DNA of 64,000 nucleotides, from positions 190,334 to 254,333 of the forward strand of contig CALLQI010000022.1 of NCBI GenBank assembly GCA_938014885.1, given 5' to 3'. Below the pieces are notes generated by a model. That model did no database searches. It saw nothing but the letters and a program-made list of their open reading frames with translations, and had not been told where the DNA came from. The DNA comes from an uncultured bacterium. GTDB lineage: Bacteria; Planctomycetota; UBA8742; UBA2392. The translations under genes were made by a program, and so were the position numbers. Of the stretch, positions 36,035 to 45,230 are shown piece after piece; the stretch's first letter is position 1, and the number at the start of each line of letters is the position of its first letter.

Positions 36035-36739
36035 GTGGCTGACAAACGATCCAAAGAGAACACCAAGGCCAAGCAGGAGTTCATTGCTGAGTTGGTCAAG
36101 ACCAACGCAAGCATCACCATGAACGAGGCCGGCAAGAAGGTGCGCGCCAAGTTCGGAACCCAGATTGCCTATGACAAGCTGCGCGAAGCCTTCCTGAACG
36201 CCGGCGGCAAGATCGACACCCGCCGCGGCCCCAAGGGCGGTCGCAAGGGCCCGTCCAAGGCCAAGGGCGGCGCGCCCAAGCGGTACGGCAAGCGTTCACC
36301 ACAGGCCACGAAGGCCAAGCAGGACTTCGTGAACGAGCTGGTGAAGGGCAACCCTGACATCACCATGAACGAAGCCGGCAAGCGCGTTCGCACCCGCTTC
36401 GGCACGCAGCTCGCGTTCGACAAGCTCAAGGAAGCCTTCCGCGCAGCCGGCGGCAAGGTCGGCAAGCCGGGCCGTCGCGCCAAGCCGCGCCCGGTCAAGA
36501 TTGACCGCCGCATCGGCCGCCGCGCCGCTGACATCAACGCGGCCCGCACCCGCGCCACGCTGCAGGCCATGCCCAAGCACGTGGTCATAATTTCGCGTGA
36601 AGGCGACCTGGAAACCAGTGATTTCGCGACGCGCGAACAGGCCGTGGCTTACACCCGCAGCAAGTTGCAGGCGGGCATCGCGGTCTCGAACATCTCGTAC
36701 TACCAGCGCCAGCCGCTCGAGATTTCCGTCGGCGTTTGA
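36035..36739 (+). CDS. Basic protein with two tandem copies of an unknown helical domain
   Basis: 234 aa from GTG 36035, with GGAGGA 7 bp upstream. Residues about 8-60 and about 92-145 are near-copies of one domain: KAKQEFIAELVK, ITMNEAGKKVR, FGTQIAYDKLREAF, NAGGK in copy 1, and KAKQDFVNELVK, ITMNEAGKRVR, FGTQLAFDKLKEAF, RAAGGK in copy 2. The linkers are Lys/Arg/Gly/Pro-rich (GPKGGRKGPSKAKGG), like those of histone-H1-type tails. The C-terminus (about 175-234) is a small alpha/beta segment. Composition suggests nucleic-acid binding, perhaps a nucleoid protein or repressor. I do not know a named family. Confidence 0.8.
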   Translation: MADKRSKENTKAKQEFIAELVKTNASITMNEAGKKVRAKFGTQIAYDKLREAFLNAGGKIDTRRGPKGGRKGPSKAKGGAPKRYGKRSPQATKAKQDFVNELVKGNPDITMNEAGKRVRTRFGTQLAFDKLKEAFRAAGGKVGKPGRRAKPRPVKIDRRIGRRAADINAARTRATLQAMPKHVVIISREGDLETSDFATREQAVAYTRSKLQAGIAVSNISYYQRQPLEISVGV

Positions 36740-36760
36740 GTTGCAGGCTTGAACTTGTAT

Positions 36761-36795
36761 ACCTCCGCGTGGCCGTTGCCGCGCGGAGGTTTCAT
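36761..36795 (+). terminator. Terminator hairpin after the duplicated-domain gene
   Basis: ACCTCCGCG and CGCGGAGGT form a stem with a loop of about 11 bases, followed by TTCATTTC. It is 21 bp after the preceding stop and just upstream of the 2H phosphoesterase start, so it may also limit read-through into that gene. Confidence 0.65.
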
Positions 36796-36798
36796 TTC

Positions 36799-37344
36799 AT
36801 GCCCTTTGCCATCGAAATGTTCTTTGAACCCGCCTGCGAATCACGTTTGCGCCGCCTGTGCAGCCTGCTGCGCGAGGGCGAGCACGGCAACACGGTGATC
36901 ATCAATGATGTGAAGGCGCGGCCACACATCACGCTGGCGTGCTACGACGAAGTCGATGAGCGCGCGCTGCTTGCAACCATGTCAGTGTTCGCGCGCAAGA
37001 ACACCGCGCTGCCCGTGGCGCTGGCCAGCGTCGGCATGTTCCTGGGTGCCGAGAACGTGCTGTTCCTGGCCCCGGCGGCCAGCGAAGAGTTGACCGTCGC
37101 GCAACGCAAGTGGACCGAAGAGGCCGATGTATTCTCGTCATCACCGTGGCCGCTGTACGCGCCGGGGCGTTGGGTGCCGCACTGCACGCTGGCGATTCGT
37201 GTCCCGCGTGAAGGCATTCTCAGCATGCTGGGAACTTTGATGGACGCCACGTTGCCGATCAGCGGCGAGCTGGTTGAGCTGGGCGCCTGCGAGTTCAAGG
37301 ACGGCAAGGTCCTGCGCTACCTCGACAGCTACGCGCTGGGATAA
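36799..37344 (+). CDS. 2H phosphoesterase (2'-5' RNA ligase-like)
   Basis: 181 aa from ATG 36799 (MPFAIEMFFEP). The longer in-frame start would put the terminator hairpin inside the gene. Both HxT signatures of the 2H superfamily are present: RPHITLACY (about residue 42) and VPHCTLAIRV (about 130). Such proteins hydrolyse or ligate 2',3'-cyclic or 2'-5' phosphodiester bonds in RNA or small nucleotides. The Shine-Dalgarno is weak. It converges with smc and shares a bidirectional terminator with it. Confidence 0.8.
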   Translation: MPFAIEMFFEPACESRLRRLCSLLREGEHGNTVIINDVKARPHITLACYDEVDERALLATMSVFARKNTALPVALASVGMFLGAENVLFLAPAASEELTVAQRKWTEEADVFSSSPWPLYAPGRWVPHCTLAIRVPREGILSMLGTLMDATLPISGELVELGACEFKDGKVLRYLDSYALG

Positions 37345-37345
37345 G

Positions 37346-37376
37346 AAACAGCCCGCCGGCTTAGCGGCGGGCTGTG
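37346..37376. terminator. Bidirectional terminator between 2H phosphoesterase and smc
   Basis: ACAGCCCGCCG and CGGCGGGCTGT form a strong stem with loop GCTTAG. It lies in the 51-bp gap between two convergent stops. There are A residues on one side but no clear T tract on the other. Confidence 0.7.
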
Positions 37377-37395
37377 TGGCGCTTTCGCAGACATA

Positions 37396-40300
37396 TCAGG
37401 CAAGCACGGCTTCTTCGACCTTGCGCAGGTCCACACTGACTTTGGTGCTGGTGCCCGGTTCCTGCATGGTCACGCCGTACAACGTGTCGCATGCGATCAT
37501 CGTTTTCTTGTGGTGGGTGATGATCACAAACTGGCTTACCTTGGCGTAGTCTTCGATCACCGAGCAGAAGCGATCGACGTTGGCTTCATCCAGCGGCGCG
37601 TCCACTTCGTCCAGGATTGCGTACGGTGCCGGGTTTGTTTCATAGACCGCGAACATCATGGCCACGCTGATCATCGCGCGCTCGCCGCCGCTGCGCATGC
37701 TGATGCTCAGTGCTTCCTTGCCCGGCGGTTTGGCGATGATGTCCACGCCGCTTGCCAGCGGCTCAGCCGGGTTGGTCAGCAATATGTCGGCGCTGCCGCC
37801 GCCGAACATGCGCCGGAACAGGCGCTGGAAGTTGGCCCGCACGGCTTCAAATGTCGTGAGGAACAGGCGCTTCGTTTCCTGCTCGATGCGTGTGATGGCA
37901 TCGGTCAGCGTGCGCTTGGCCTTCAGCAGGTCGGCTTCCTGGCGCGAATAGAAGTTGTTGCGTTCTTCTGCTTCCTTCAATTCGTCCATGGCCTCGAGGT
38001 TCACGTTGCCCAGCTTGTGCAGCTGGTCTTCCACGGCCGCGAGTTCCGCCTTGCACTCGGATTCATTCAGCGGGGTGGTGGTGTCATACTCGCGGTACAG
38101 GGTGTCGATGTCGGTGTTATAGAGTTCCGCCATGCGACGGCGCACCGCGTCCATCTTCATGAACAGGGTGTTTTCATCGATGCGCGCCTGCTGCACGCTT
38201 TCGCGCTCGGCGTAAAGCTTCTCGTTCAGTTCATTGATCAGCTTGCGTGCGGCCTCGACGCTGGCGCGGCGTTCCGCCAGCAGGCCGCCGCCCTGGCCTT
38301 TGCGATCTTCAAGCTCGCCTTGTTCGCGTTCAAGTTCTGCCTGCACTTTGACGCTGGTGTCGGCGTCCAGTTCAAGCTTGCGGATCTCTTTGGCGTGGCC
38401 TTCGACTTCCGTGGCGCTGCGGGCAAGTTCTTCGGCATAGCGCTGCAGCGCGTTATCGATGCCCTTCAGCGACTCTTCTGACTGCCCGACCCGCGTGCGT
38501 AGGCCTGCTTCTTCAACCCGCGCTTCCGTCACGGCGCTGCGGGCCGTGGACAGCACTTCGCGCCGCGTGGTGGCTTCTTCGGCCATGCGGGCCAGTGCCG
38601 TTTCGCAGCGGCCGCGCACGGCTTCGGCCTCTGCCACGGCCTCGGTCAATTGCGCGTGGCGTGACTGGTCCTGTGCCAGCTGCTTCTGCAACTGCGCGCA
38701 CTCGGCGGCGACGACCTGCCGCTCTTGCTCAAGCCGCGCGAACTCGCGGTTCAGCCCTTCCAGTGTCACGCGACGGCCGGCGGCTTCCATGCTGGCGTCG
38801 TAGATCGCCGCACGCAGTTCGGCCGCGCGGGTGTTCAGCACGTCCTGCCGGCGCAGCGCATTGGCGAGGTTGGCGGCGGTTTCCTCCACTTCGCGGTCCA
38901 GCACCTCCAGGTCGCGGCCCAGTCGTTCAATCTCAGACTGCTGGCTGATGATGCCGCTGCCGGCCTCACCGCCCGCCAGGCTGAATGCGCCGGGCAGCGT
39001 GAACATTTCGCCGGTAGGTGTAACGATGCGGAACCCGTGTGCGCCTTTTTCCAGCAGGCGGCGGGCGACGCTGCGGTCCGCGACCAGCAGCACGTCACTG
39101 AGCAACGCCTGCATCAGCGGGCGCAGTTCATCCGATACGCGCACTTCGTCCAGCAGCGGGCCGATTACGCCCTTGCCGCCCGGGAAAGCCGGGGCCTTCT
39201 CCGGCGCGACAAAACCCTCACGCGCGAGAATCACCACGTTGGTTGAGCCGCGGCCGGCCAGGAAATCAAACAAGTCATGCGCGTGGGCCACCGTATCGAC
39301 CACCAGCGCGCTGCCAAGGCGATCCAGCGTGCGCTCCAGGGCAGCGGCAAACGCCAGGTCAATCCGCACGTTGTCGGCCAGCATGCCGGTCAGGCCAAAG
39401 CTTGATGCTCGCGCCGAGTCATCGAGCAGCGCGCGGGCGTTTTCGTCCAGGCCTTCGTGCACGGCGGTCATGCTTTCGAGCATGGCCTTGCGTTCCAGCT
39501 TGGCCCCGCGCTTGAGTTCCAGCGCGTGCTTGCGCTGGCGAAGCGCGCCGGCCTCATTGCCCAATGGCCCCAGTTCGCCTTCCACGGCGGTCATCTCGGA
39601 CTTCAGCGCGTTCAGGGCTTCATCTTGTGCAGCGCGTTCTGCCAGTGCGGCATCGCGACGGGTGCTCACATCCTGCGTTTCGCGCTCGACCTCAGTGCCG
39701 CGCGCGGTCAGCGTTTCCAGGCGGCGGCGGGCGCTGCGCATCTCGGCTTCGATGCCCAGCTTTTCGTTCATGTCGCGGTTGGCGGCGCCGATCGCGTCCA
39801 GCAACTCGGCGCGGACTGACTTCAACTCGCCTTCAATCGCGTCGGCCTGTTCACGCGCCGCGCGCTCGGCCTCGGCCAGTTGCGCGATGCGGCTGGTCAG
39901 CGCCGACAATTCCGTGCGGCCGGAATCGAGCGCGGTCAAAATGCCTTCGCGGCGTTCCTTCAAACTGTTGATCTGCGCGCGCACGCGCTCAGCCAGGTCC
40001 TTCGCGCGGGCGATGGCCTGCTTCAGGCTTTCGATGCGCGACAGCGCGTTTTCGCGGCGCGATTGCTCGGCCCGGGCCTCAAGCGCCAGCTTGTGGATGC
40101 GTTCGGACAGGCGGCGCTCTTCGTGTTCCGCGTCGGACAGCTTGGCCTCAGCGTCTTCGACATCCATGCGGGTCTTGGTCAGCTCGGCCTGGATTGCGCC
40201 TTCGCGCTTGCCGGCGGCCGCGATCACCAGCAGCAGCTCTTCGCGTTTGGCATCAAGCCGCGCGAATTCAGCCAGTGACAGGTTGGTCTGGATCAGCCGG

Positions 40301-40965
40301 GCGCGCTCCTTCAATTCGGTGTACTTCAGCGCGCGGCCGGCCTGGGCCTTGATCTTGCGGAGCTGCCCCTTCACTTCGCTGAGGATATCCGTCAGACGCT
40401 CAAGGTTCTGGTCCACGAGCAGCAGTTTGCCCTGCGCCTGCTCTTGCTGCTTGCGCAATGTGCCGATGCCCGCGGCTTCTTCGAAGACCGTGCGGCGATC
40501 TTCGGGCTTGGCCTGCAGCAGCGCGTCCATCTTGCCCTGTTCCATGATGCTGTAGGCGCTCATGGCGGCGCCGGTGCCCTCGAACAGGCCCTTGATGTCG
40601 CGCAGCTTGGCGGGGTCATCGTTGATCAGGTATTCGCTGTCGCCGTTGCGGAACAGGCGGCGCGTTACCTTCACCTGCTTGCTCGAAAACGGCAGCTTGC
40701 CGTCGCTGTTGTCAAACGTGATGCTGACTTCGGCCTTGTTTGCCGGTTTGCGCGTGGCCGAGCCTGAGAAGATCACGTCCGTGCCGCTGGCCGCACGCAG
40801 CGCCTTGCGCGACATTTCGCCCAGCACCCAGCGGGTGGCGTCCACGACGTTGGATTTGCCGCAGCCGTTGGGGCCCACAATGCCGGTGATCTGCGCCGGG
40901 AACTCAAACACAGTGTGGCGGCCGAAGGATTTAAACCCTTCCATCTCGATCTGCACGATGCGCAT
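37396..40965 (-). CDS. smc: Chromosome segregation protein SMC
   Basis: 1189 aa, the normal SMC length. Walker A is GPNGCGKSNV near residue 32, with the preceding MEGFKSFGRHTVFEFP block. Two long coiled coils flank a hinge at about 505-670 (LTGMLADNVRIDLAFAAALE and VTPTGEMFTLPGAFSLAGGE). The ABC signature is in SMRSGGERAMISVAMM, and Walker B with catalytic Glu is in YAILDEVDAPLDEANVDRF. The N-terminal part is closest to SMC-type condensins rather than MukB. It acts as a dimer with ScpAB, whose genes are not in the window. A lone gene with its own convergent terminator. Confidence 0.96.
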   Translation of the reverse strand: MRIVQIEMEGFKSFGRHTVFEFPAQITGIVGPNGCGKSNVVDATRWVLGEMSRKALRAASGTDVIFSGSATRKPANKAEVSITFDNSDGKLPFSSKQVKVTRRLFRNGDSEYLINDDPAKLRDIKGLFEGTGAAMSAYSIMEQGKMDALLQAKPEDRRTVFEEAAGIGTLRKQQEQAQGKLLLVDQNLERLTDILSEVKGQLRKIKAQAGRALKYTELKERARLIQTNLSLAEFARLDAKREELLLVIAAAGKREGAIQAELTKTRMDVEDAEAKLSDAEHEERRLSERIHKLALEARAEQSRRENALSRIESLKQAIARAKDLAERVRAQINSLKERREGILTALDSGRTELSALTSRIAQLAEAERAAREQADAIEGELKSVRAELLDAIGAANRDMNEKLGIEAEMRSARRRLETLTARGTEVERETQDVSTRRDAALAERAAQDEALNALKSEMTAVEGELGPLGNEAGALRQRKHALELKRGAKLERKAMLESMTAVHEGLDENARALLDDSARASSFGLTGMLADNVRIDLAFAAALERTLDRLGSALVVDTVAHAHDLFDFLAGRGSTNVVILAREGFVAPEKAPAFPGGKGVIGPLLDEVRVSDELRPLMQALLSDVLLVADRSVARRLLEKGAHGFRIVTPTGEMFTLPGAFSLAGGEAGSGIISQQSEIERLGRDLEVLDREVEETAANLANALRRQDVLNTRAAELRAAIYDASMEAAGRRVTLEGLNREFARLEQERQVVAAECAQLQKQLAQDQSRHAQLTEAVAEAEAVRGRCETALARMAEEATTRREVLSTARSAVTEARVEEAGLRTRVGQSEESLKGIDNALQRYAEELARSATEVEGHAKEIRKLELDADTSVKVQAELEREQGELEDRKGQGGGLLAERRASVEAARKLINELNEKLYAERESVQQARIDENTLFMKMDAVRRRMAELYNTDIDTLYREYDTTTPLNESECKAELAAVEDQLHKLGNVNLEAMDELKEAEERNNFYSRQEADLLKAKRTLTDAITRIEQETKRLFLTTFEAVRANFQRLFRRMFGGGSADILLTNPAEPLASGVDIIAKPPGKEALSISMRSGGERAMISVAMMFAVYETNPAPYAILDEVDAPLDEANVDRFCSVIEDYAKVSQFVIITHHKKTMIACDTLYGVTMQEPGTSTKVSVDLRKVEEAVLA

Positions 40966-41127
40966 GTCGACACCTGCTGTTGAGACCCGGGGCCCACCCC
41001 GGGCGGATTAAAAGGTTATCGGCGGTTCGCGCACCCCAACTTGCGTCGAAAACCCCGCATTTTTCGGCCCGCAACACGATCTTGACGTGCCAAATCGTAC
41101 CGCCGACACACCCCCTGCTTTCCCCGG

Positions 41128-41136
41128 TGATAAACT
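41128..41136 (+). promoter_or_regulatory. Extended -10 promoter candidate (TGATAAACT)
   Basis: TGATAAACT, the third TGnTAAACT element in the window, is 80 bp before the HMG-CoA-lyase-like start. No good -35 is visible. Confidence 0.35.
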
Positions 41137-41216
41137 GTGGGAAAATTGGGCAAATGGCGGCACTGTCGCGGCTTGCGCTGGCGTTGCTATGTTGGCAGAG
41201 AGCCGCCGAGGTACCC

Positions 41217-42134
41217 ATGGCAGAAACCATCACACTGACCGAGTGCCCGCGCGACGCCTTCCAGGGCTTCCCGAAGTTCATTCACACGGACCGCAAGATC
41301 GCCTACATGAACCGGCTGCTGCAGGCCGGCGTGCGCCGCGTAGATTTCGGCAGTTTCGTGAGCCCCAAGGCCGTGCCGCAGCTTGCCGACACCGCCGTCG
41401 TCTTCGAGAACATGAAGGCCCCCAAGGGCCTGTACCTGATCGCCATCGTCGCCAACTTGCGCGGCGTGGAAGGTATCGCGCAGGCCAACCACAAGTTCGG
41501 ACACGTCGGCGGGCGGCGCATCCATGCGGCCGGCTTTCCCATGAGCGTCAACGAGACCTTCCAGCAGCGCAACACCAACAAGACGCTGGCCGAAGCCTGG
41601 GCCGAACTCGAAAAGATGGCGGCGCTGTGCCAGGCCGAGAAACTTGAGCTGGTGGTGTACCTGAGCATGGCCTTCGGCAACCCGTACGGGCAGCCGCGCG
41701 ACGAAGGCGTGCTGCTGGAATCCGCCCGCCGCGCCGCTGACCTGGGCGCGATCACGATCCAGCTTGCCGACACCGTAGGCGTGGCCACGGCCGCCGACGT
41801 GGGCGAAACTTTCACCAAGGTCCGCAACGCGGTGCCCGGCGTGCCGCTGGGCGTGCACCTGCACGCAACCCCCAGCACCCTGCGCGACAAAGTGAAGGCC
41901 GCGCTCGATGCCGGTTGCCGGCTGTTCGACAGCGCAATTGGCGGCATCGGCGGCTGCCCGTTTGCGGAAGACGAACTCGTCGGCAACATCGACACGCTGC
42001 AGCTGCTGCCGCTGCTCAAAGACCTGGGCTACAAGACACCCTATTCCGTCGAAGACCTGCTGGATTGCGCGGCCGAAGCCCAGCAGCTTCAACGCCTCTA
42101 CGGCACACCCACCGGACAAGCGAGCGAACTATGA
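41217..42134 (+). CDS. Hydroxymethylglutaryl-CoA lyase-like enzyme
   Basis: 305 aa from ATG 41217; the frame is open further upstream but family similarity begins here. HMG-CoA lyase features: TECPRDAFQGFPKFIHTDRK at the N-terminus, VDFGSFVSPKAVPQLADT, and the metal-binding GVHLHATPST. The Cys-containing loop is AIGGIGGCPFAEDELVGN. The reaction is HMG-CoA to acetyl-CoA plus acetoacetate, the last step of leucine catabolism. A 4-bp ATGA overlap links it to the enoyl-CoA hydratase, which fits methylglutaconyl-CoA hydratase, the preceding step. Confidence 0.87.
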   Translation: MAETITLTECPRDAFQGFPKFIHTDRKIAYMNRLLQAGVRRVDFGSFVSPKAVPQLADTAVVFENMKAPKGLYLIAIVANLRGVEGIAQANHKFGHVGGRRIHAAGFPMSVNETFQQRNTNKTLAEAWAELEKMAALCQAEKLELVVYLSMAFGNPYGQPRDEGVLLESARRAADLGAITIQLADTVGVATAADVGETFTKVRNAVPGVPLGVHLHATPSTLRDKVKAALDAGCRLFDSAIGGIGGCPFAEDELVGNIDTLQLLPLLKDLGYKTPYSVEDLLDCAAEAQQLQRLYGTPTGQASEL

Positions 42135-42919
42135 GTGGCTTCGACACCATCAAAATCGAAATGCACGACGCCACCGGCGCGGCCGTGATCTCGCTGAACA
42201 GGCCCGACCGCCGCAACGCCCTCAACGCTGAGCTCGTGAGCGTCTTGCGGGCAGAACTGAAAACCCTGCGCCACAGCGATGCCGTGCGCAGCATCGTCAT
42301 TCGCGGCAACGGCCCGGCCTTTTGCGCCGGCGCCGACCTGGAGGAGATCAAGGCGCTGCAGAACGCCACCATCGCCGAAAACCAGGCCAACTCGCACGTG
42401 CTGCGTGACTTCTTCGTTGATCTCGTGACCTACCCCAAGCCGACCATCGCCGAAGTGCATGGCCCGGCGCTGGCTGGCGGCTGCGGCCTGGCGACCTGCT
42501 GCGACTTCGTGATCGCCACCAACGACGCCACGTTTGGCTACCCGGAAGTGAAGATCGGATTCATACCGGCCATCGTGATGGTGATGCTGACCCACCAGAT
42601 CGGTGAACGCGCGGCCCGCGACCTGTGCATTTCCGGCCGCACGCTTGATGCCGCCGAGGCCCACCGCATGGGCCTGGTGACGCAGGTGGTGGTGCAGGCC
42701 GACTTGAAGCCGGCCGTTGAGAAGCTGTGCAAAGACCTGCGCAAGAACGCGCCGCAGGCCATGGCCACTGTGAAGCGAATGTTCTGGCGCCTGCACGGCA
42801 TGGGCATGGAAGACGGCCTGACCTGGGCCAGCGACATGAACGCCATGGCCCGCAGCACCGACGAATGCCGCGAGGGCATCAGCGCATTCCTCGAGAAGCG
42901 CAAACCCAACTGGACCTGA
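42131..42919 (+). CDS. Enoyl-CoA hydratase family, probably methylglutaconyl-CoA hydratase
   Basis: 262 aa. The crotonase fold is shown by LNRPDRRNALNAEL, the oxyanion-hole block PAFCAGADLEEI, and the second oxyanion block HGPALAGGCGLATCCDFVIA. The catalytic-Glu region is ATFGYPEVKIGFIPAIV. The 4-bp overlap with HMG-CoA lyase makes methylglutaconyl-CoA hydratase of leucine degradation the likeliest role (inference from context). Other crotonases cannot be excluded. No 3-methylcrotonyl-CoA carboxylase genes are nearby. Confidence 0.82.
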   Translation: MSGFDTIKIEMHDATGAAVISLNRPDRRNALNAELVSVLRAELKTLRHSDAVRSIVIRGNGPAFCAGADLEEIKALQNATIAENQANSHVLRDFFVDLVTYPKPTIAEVHGPALAGGCGLATCCDFVIATNDATFGYPEVKIGFIPAIVMVMLTHQIGERAARDLCISGRTLDAAEAHRMGLVTQVVVQADLKPAVEKLCKDLRKNAPQAMATVKRMFWRLHGMGMEDGLTWASDMNAMARSTDECREGISAFLEKRKPNWT

Positions 42920-43067
42920 GCCCCTCGGGCCCGCCGGAAGAAGACCAGCTAACGCTTTTCCCGCCGGCAAGTTCAGGGGTCTTTCAACGGCCTGCCAGCT
43001 TCATTCACCCATGATGCCAAGCGCGCGACGCAGGCCGGGGTGCATGGCCTGTGGCCGGAAACCGTGA

Positions 43068-43440
43068 TCGGGCCTCGTACAGTCCTACAATTTCGGCTCA
43101 GGAGCAGCTTCGAGATTTCGTGCCAATCGGGGCAGTCTCAAGTACAATGCAGCCATGCCCGAAGCGGCCGCACAGCCGTTTGTGACTTCCCAGCGCCCAA
43201 CCGGCGTCGCAAGCCGCGCCGCGACACAAGAGCCCGTAACACGCTGGACCTGGCAAGCCACCCCAAACCCCACCATTGAAGCGGGCTGGACGACAACGGG
43301 AGCCACACGGCCCGGTTGCGATGCCGCCAGCGAACAGAACAAACTGGGCAATTACTACTGCTGGAACCGAATCTACGAACCAAGCACAGGACGATGGACC
43401 ACCCCCGACCCAGCAGCCTCACCATGGGCGAACTTGAATT
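43068..43440 (+). repeat. RHS 5' module, copy A
   Basis: DNA nearly identical to 49650-50010 (direct) and 48687-49050 (inverted). Similarity starts around GATCGGGCC, is clear from CAATTTCGGCTCAGG, and runs through the start codon to the RHS core ending near GACCCAGCAGC. The dyad present in copies B and C is not intact here. Confidence 0.85.
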
Positions 43441-44258
43441 GTTGCGGACACAACCTGCTGCAGCGGAGTGACCCTTCGGGGCTAGAAGAGGCTGCAGAAG
43501 AGGACGCGTTCGGCCTGTCCCATGGAGAGTCTGCCACGAGATACAAGAAGCTTGCAACCGAAGGCAAAGCACCAGGTTGGTACAACAAGTCGCCCATCGC
43601 CGAGTGTCCACCCCCGGCAAAAGAGTTGGACAACATTGTTCTATACGAGTCCGCTAACACGGCGAGTAGCGCCTCCCTTGGGGAGCTTGAAACATACGGT
43701 AAAGGGGTTGGGGTAACGGGCACGGTCGAGCGCCGCGCTGTCGGATCACTCGACGATATTCTGAGCGCCCTCAACGAGATACTTCATGCAAAGAACTGCG
43801 AATGTCGGTGTGTGAAAACACTGACGATTGTAGCTCACGGCAACAAGAATGAGCTCTTGCTCATGCCGCGCCGAGTGGAAGGTGATTCCGTCAACTTCAA
43901 CAGAGATGCGTTCATGCTGGGATATTTGTTGAAGGGCGCGCTGTGCCCCGGCGGAAGTATCAATTTGATGAGTTGCAATTCAGCTGACGCCGGACTGAGC
44001 AAAGGTATGGCTTTTGGAGCAAAATCTACCGTGCGTGGCGCCCGTGGGAATGTCGACTGGGGTAACGAAGTGGACAACGATGGAAATCCAATACCCGGTG
44101 CTATCCGGTGGAAGTCTGACGGTGTCAAGTCCACTGCTCCGGGGAAGGATGAAAAGGGCAACCCGAAGTCTGGCGACAACAACGAAGACTTCACGACAGA
44201 CGACGTAAAAGGTCCCGACGGAAAGAAACTGAGCAATGGAAAAAATGTGTGGCCATAG
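43155..44258 (+). CDS. Orphan RHS tip A with caspase-like C-terminal domain (candidate toxin)
   Basis: 367 aa. Residues 1 to about 95 are the shared 5' module and RHS core (NKLGNYYCWNRIYEPSTGRW, TTPDPAASPW), closing with DPSGL at about 114, the usual boundary before an RHS toxin tip. The C-terminal 250 residues are unique in the window. TLTIVAHGNKNELLLMP and SINLMSCNSADAG place a His-Gly and a Ser-Cys in the order seen in caspase-like/DUF4347 folds, so a cysteine peptidase is possible but not proven. The tail is hydrophilic. No signal peptide or YD-repeat shell is present. It overlaps the next gene by 23 bp. Confidence 0.72.
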   Translation: MPEAAAQPFVTSQRPTGVASRAATQEPVTRWTWQATPNPTIEAGWTTTGATRPGCDAASEQNKLGNYYCWNRIYEPSTGRWTTPDPAASPWANLNCCGHNLLQRSDPSGLEEAAEEDAFGLSHGESATRYKKLATEGKAPGWYNKSPIAECPPPAKELDNIVLYESANTASSASLGELETYGKGVGVTGTVERRAVGSLDDILSALNEILHAKNCECRCVKTLTIVAHGNKNELLLMPRRVEGDSVNFNRDAFMLGYLLKGALCPGGSINLMSCNSADAGLSKGMAFGAKSTVRGARGNVDWGNEVDNDGNPIPGAIRWKSDGVKSTAPGKDEKGNPKSGDNNEDFTTDDVKGPDGKKLSNGKNVWP

Positions 44259-45174
44259 GTTGAGCGTTTCATCGATTTGGCATTGGCCTCGTGCCCTCCC
44301 AACTGCAGCTGTGTTTGCGATGTTGGGGCTTGTTGCCGCAGCTTGTGCTGGCCGACAATCCTGCCGGCCGCCGCAACCTGAACGAGTTGCGGCGGAGGAG
44401 CGGTTTGCGAACTCGGTTGGCATTCAATTGCAGTTGATCCAGCCAGGCACTTTCACTGCTGGAGTTGGAACACCGCCCTTTCCGCTTCGAAAGGCGAGTA
44501 TCGGCAGCGCCTTCTACATCGGCATTCACGAGGTCACCAATCGCCAGTACGAACAGTTCTTTGCCCGCCACACCTCACATCTCAAGGAAATTGGCGTGAA
44601 TGACAGGTACTTAGCACCGGACCACCCGGCAGTGTTTGTGAGCTGGAATGACGCCGACAGTTTCTGTCAGTGGCTATCCATGCTTGAGGGACGTCGATAC
44701 AGGCTTCCAACCACAGACGAGTGGGAGTACTGCGCGCAAGCTGGAAGGAGCTGCCGCTACCCGTGGGGCAACGATTGGCCACCGAGTCCACGCTTAGTCA
44801 ACCTCCGTCACGCACCCCTTGACTACGAAGGGCCCGATCTGGATGGCTACGAATTCACGTCGCCAGTTGGTTCATTTCCACCAAACCCGTGGGGCTTGTT
44901 CGACATGGACGGCAACGTGGCAGAACACTGCCAGAATGCCGCTATTCTGCCCGGCCTGTTCTCCCGGCCATATCGTGTGTCGAACGAGCACTTTCGACTA
45001 AGTTACAAGCACGGGCGAATATCCATTGGACCCTGTTTCCGCGAGTCCACTGAAGAGCTCGGAAGCTATGGCACTGACCGCTTTGCATGCGGATTCTGGT
45101 CTGTGGGGGGCGACCCGCTCGAGGGCAACGGGTCTGTCGGTTTTCGCATTGTGCTGGAACGCGCCGGACAGTGA
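44236..45174 (+). CDS. SUMF1/FGE-sulfatase-domain lipoprotein, candidate partner of tip A
   Basis: 312 aa. The signal peptide has lipobox VAAAC (about residue 37). A SUMF1/formylglycine-generating-like domain follows: QPGTFTAGVG, YIGIHEVTNRQYEQFF, PAVFVSWNDADSFCQWLS, YRLPTTDEWEYCAQAG and NPWGLFDMDGNVAEHC. The end reads GSVGFRIVLE. Catalytic Cys residues of true FGE are not clearly present, so a binding role is more likely than sulfatase activation. Translation starts inside the RHS tip A gene, which argues for a paired function, such as immunity or delivery (inference). Confidence 0.75.
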   Translation: MEKMCGHRLSVSSIWHWPRALPTAAVFAMLGLVAAACAGRQSCRPPQPERVAAEERFANSVGIQLQLIQPGTFTAGVGTPPFPLRKASIGSAFYIGIHEVTNRQYEQFFARHTSHLKEIGVNDRYLAPDHPAVFVSWNDADSFCQWLSMLEGRRYRLPTTDEWEYCAQAGRSCRYPWGNDWPPSPRLVNLRHAPLDYEGPDLDGYEFTSPVGSFPPNPWGLFDMDGNVAEHCQNAAILPGLFSRPYRVSNEHFRLSYKHGRISIGPCFRESTEELGSYGTDRFACGFWSVGGDPLEGNGSVGFRIVLERAGQ

Positions 45175-45230
45175 GCGAGTTGCAGTTCAGTCCGCTGATT
45201 CAACCTATTGGAGCATTTTCGGGTTCAGTG

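Noticed and set aside
44236..45174. Genuine sulfatase-activating enzyme
   Set aside because: No sulfatase is nearby, the protein is a lipoprotein, and the catalytic Cys pair of FGE is not clearly present.
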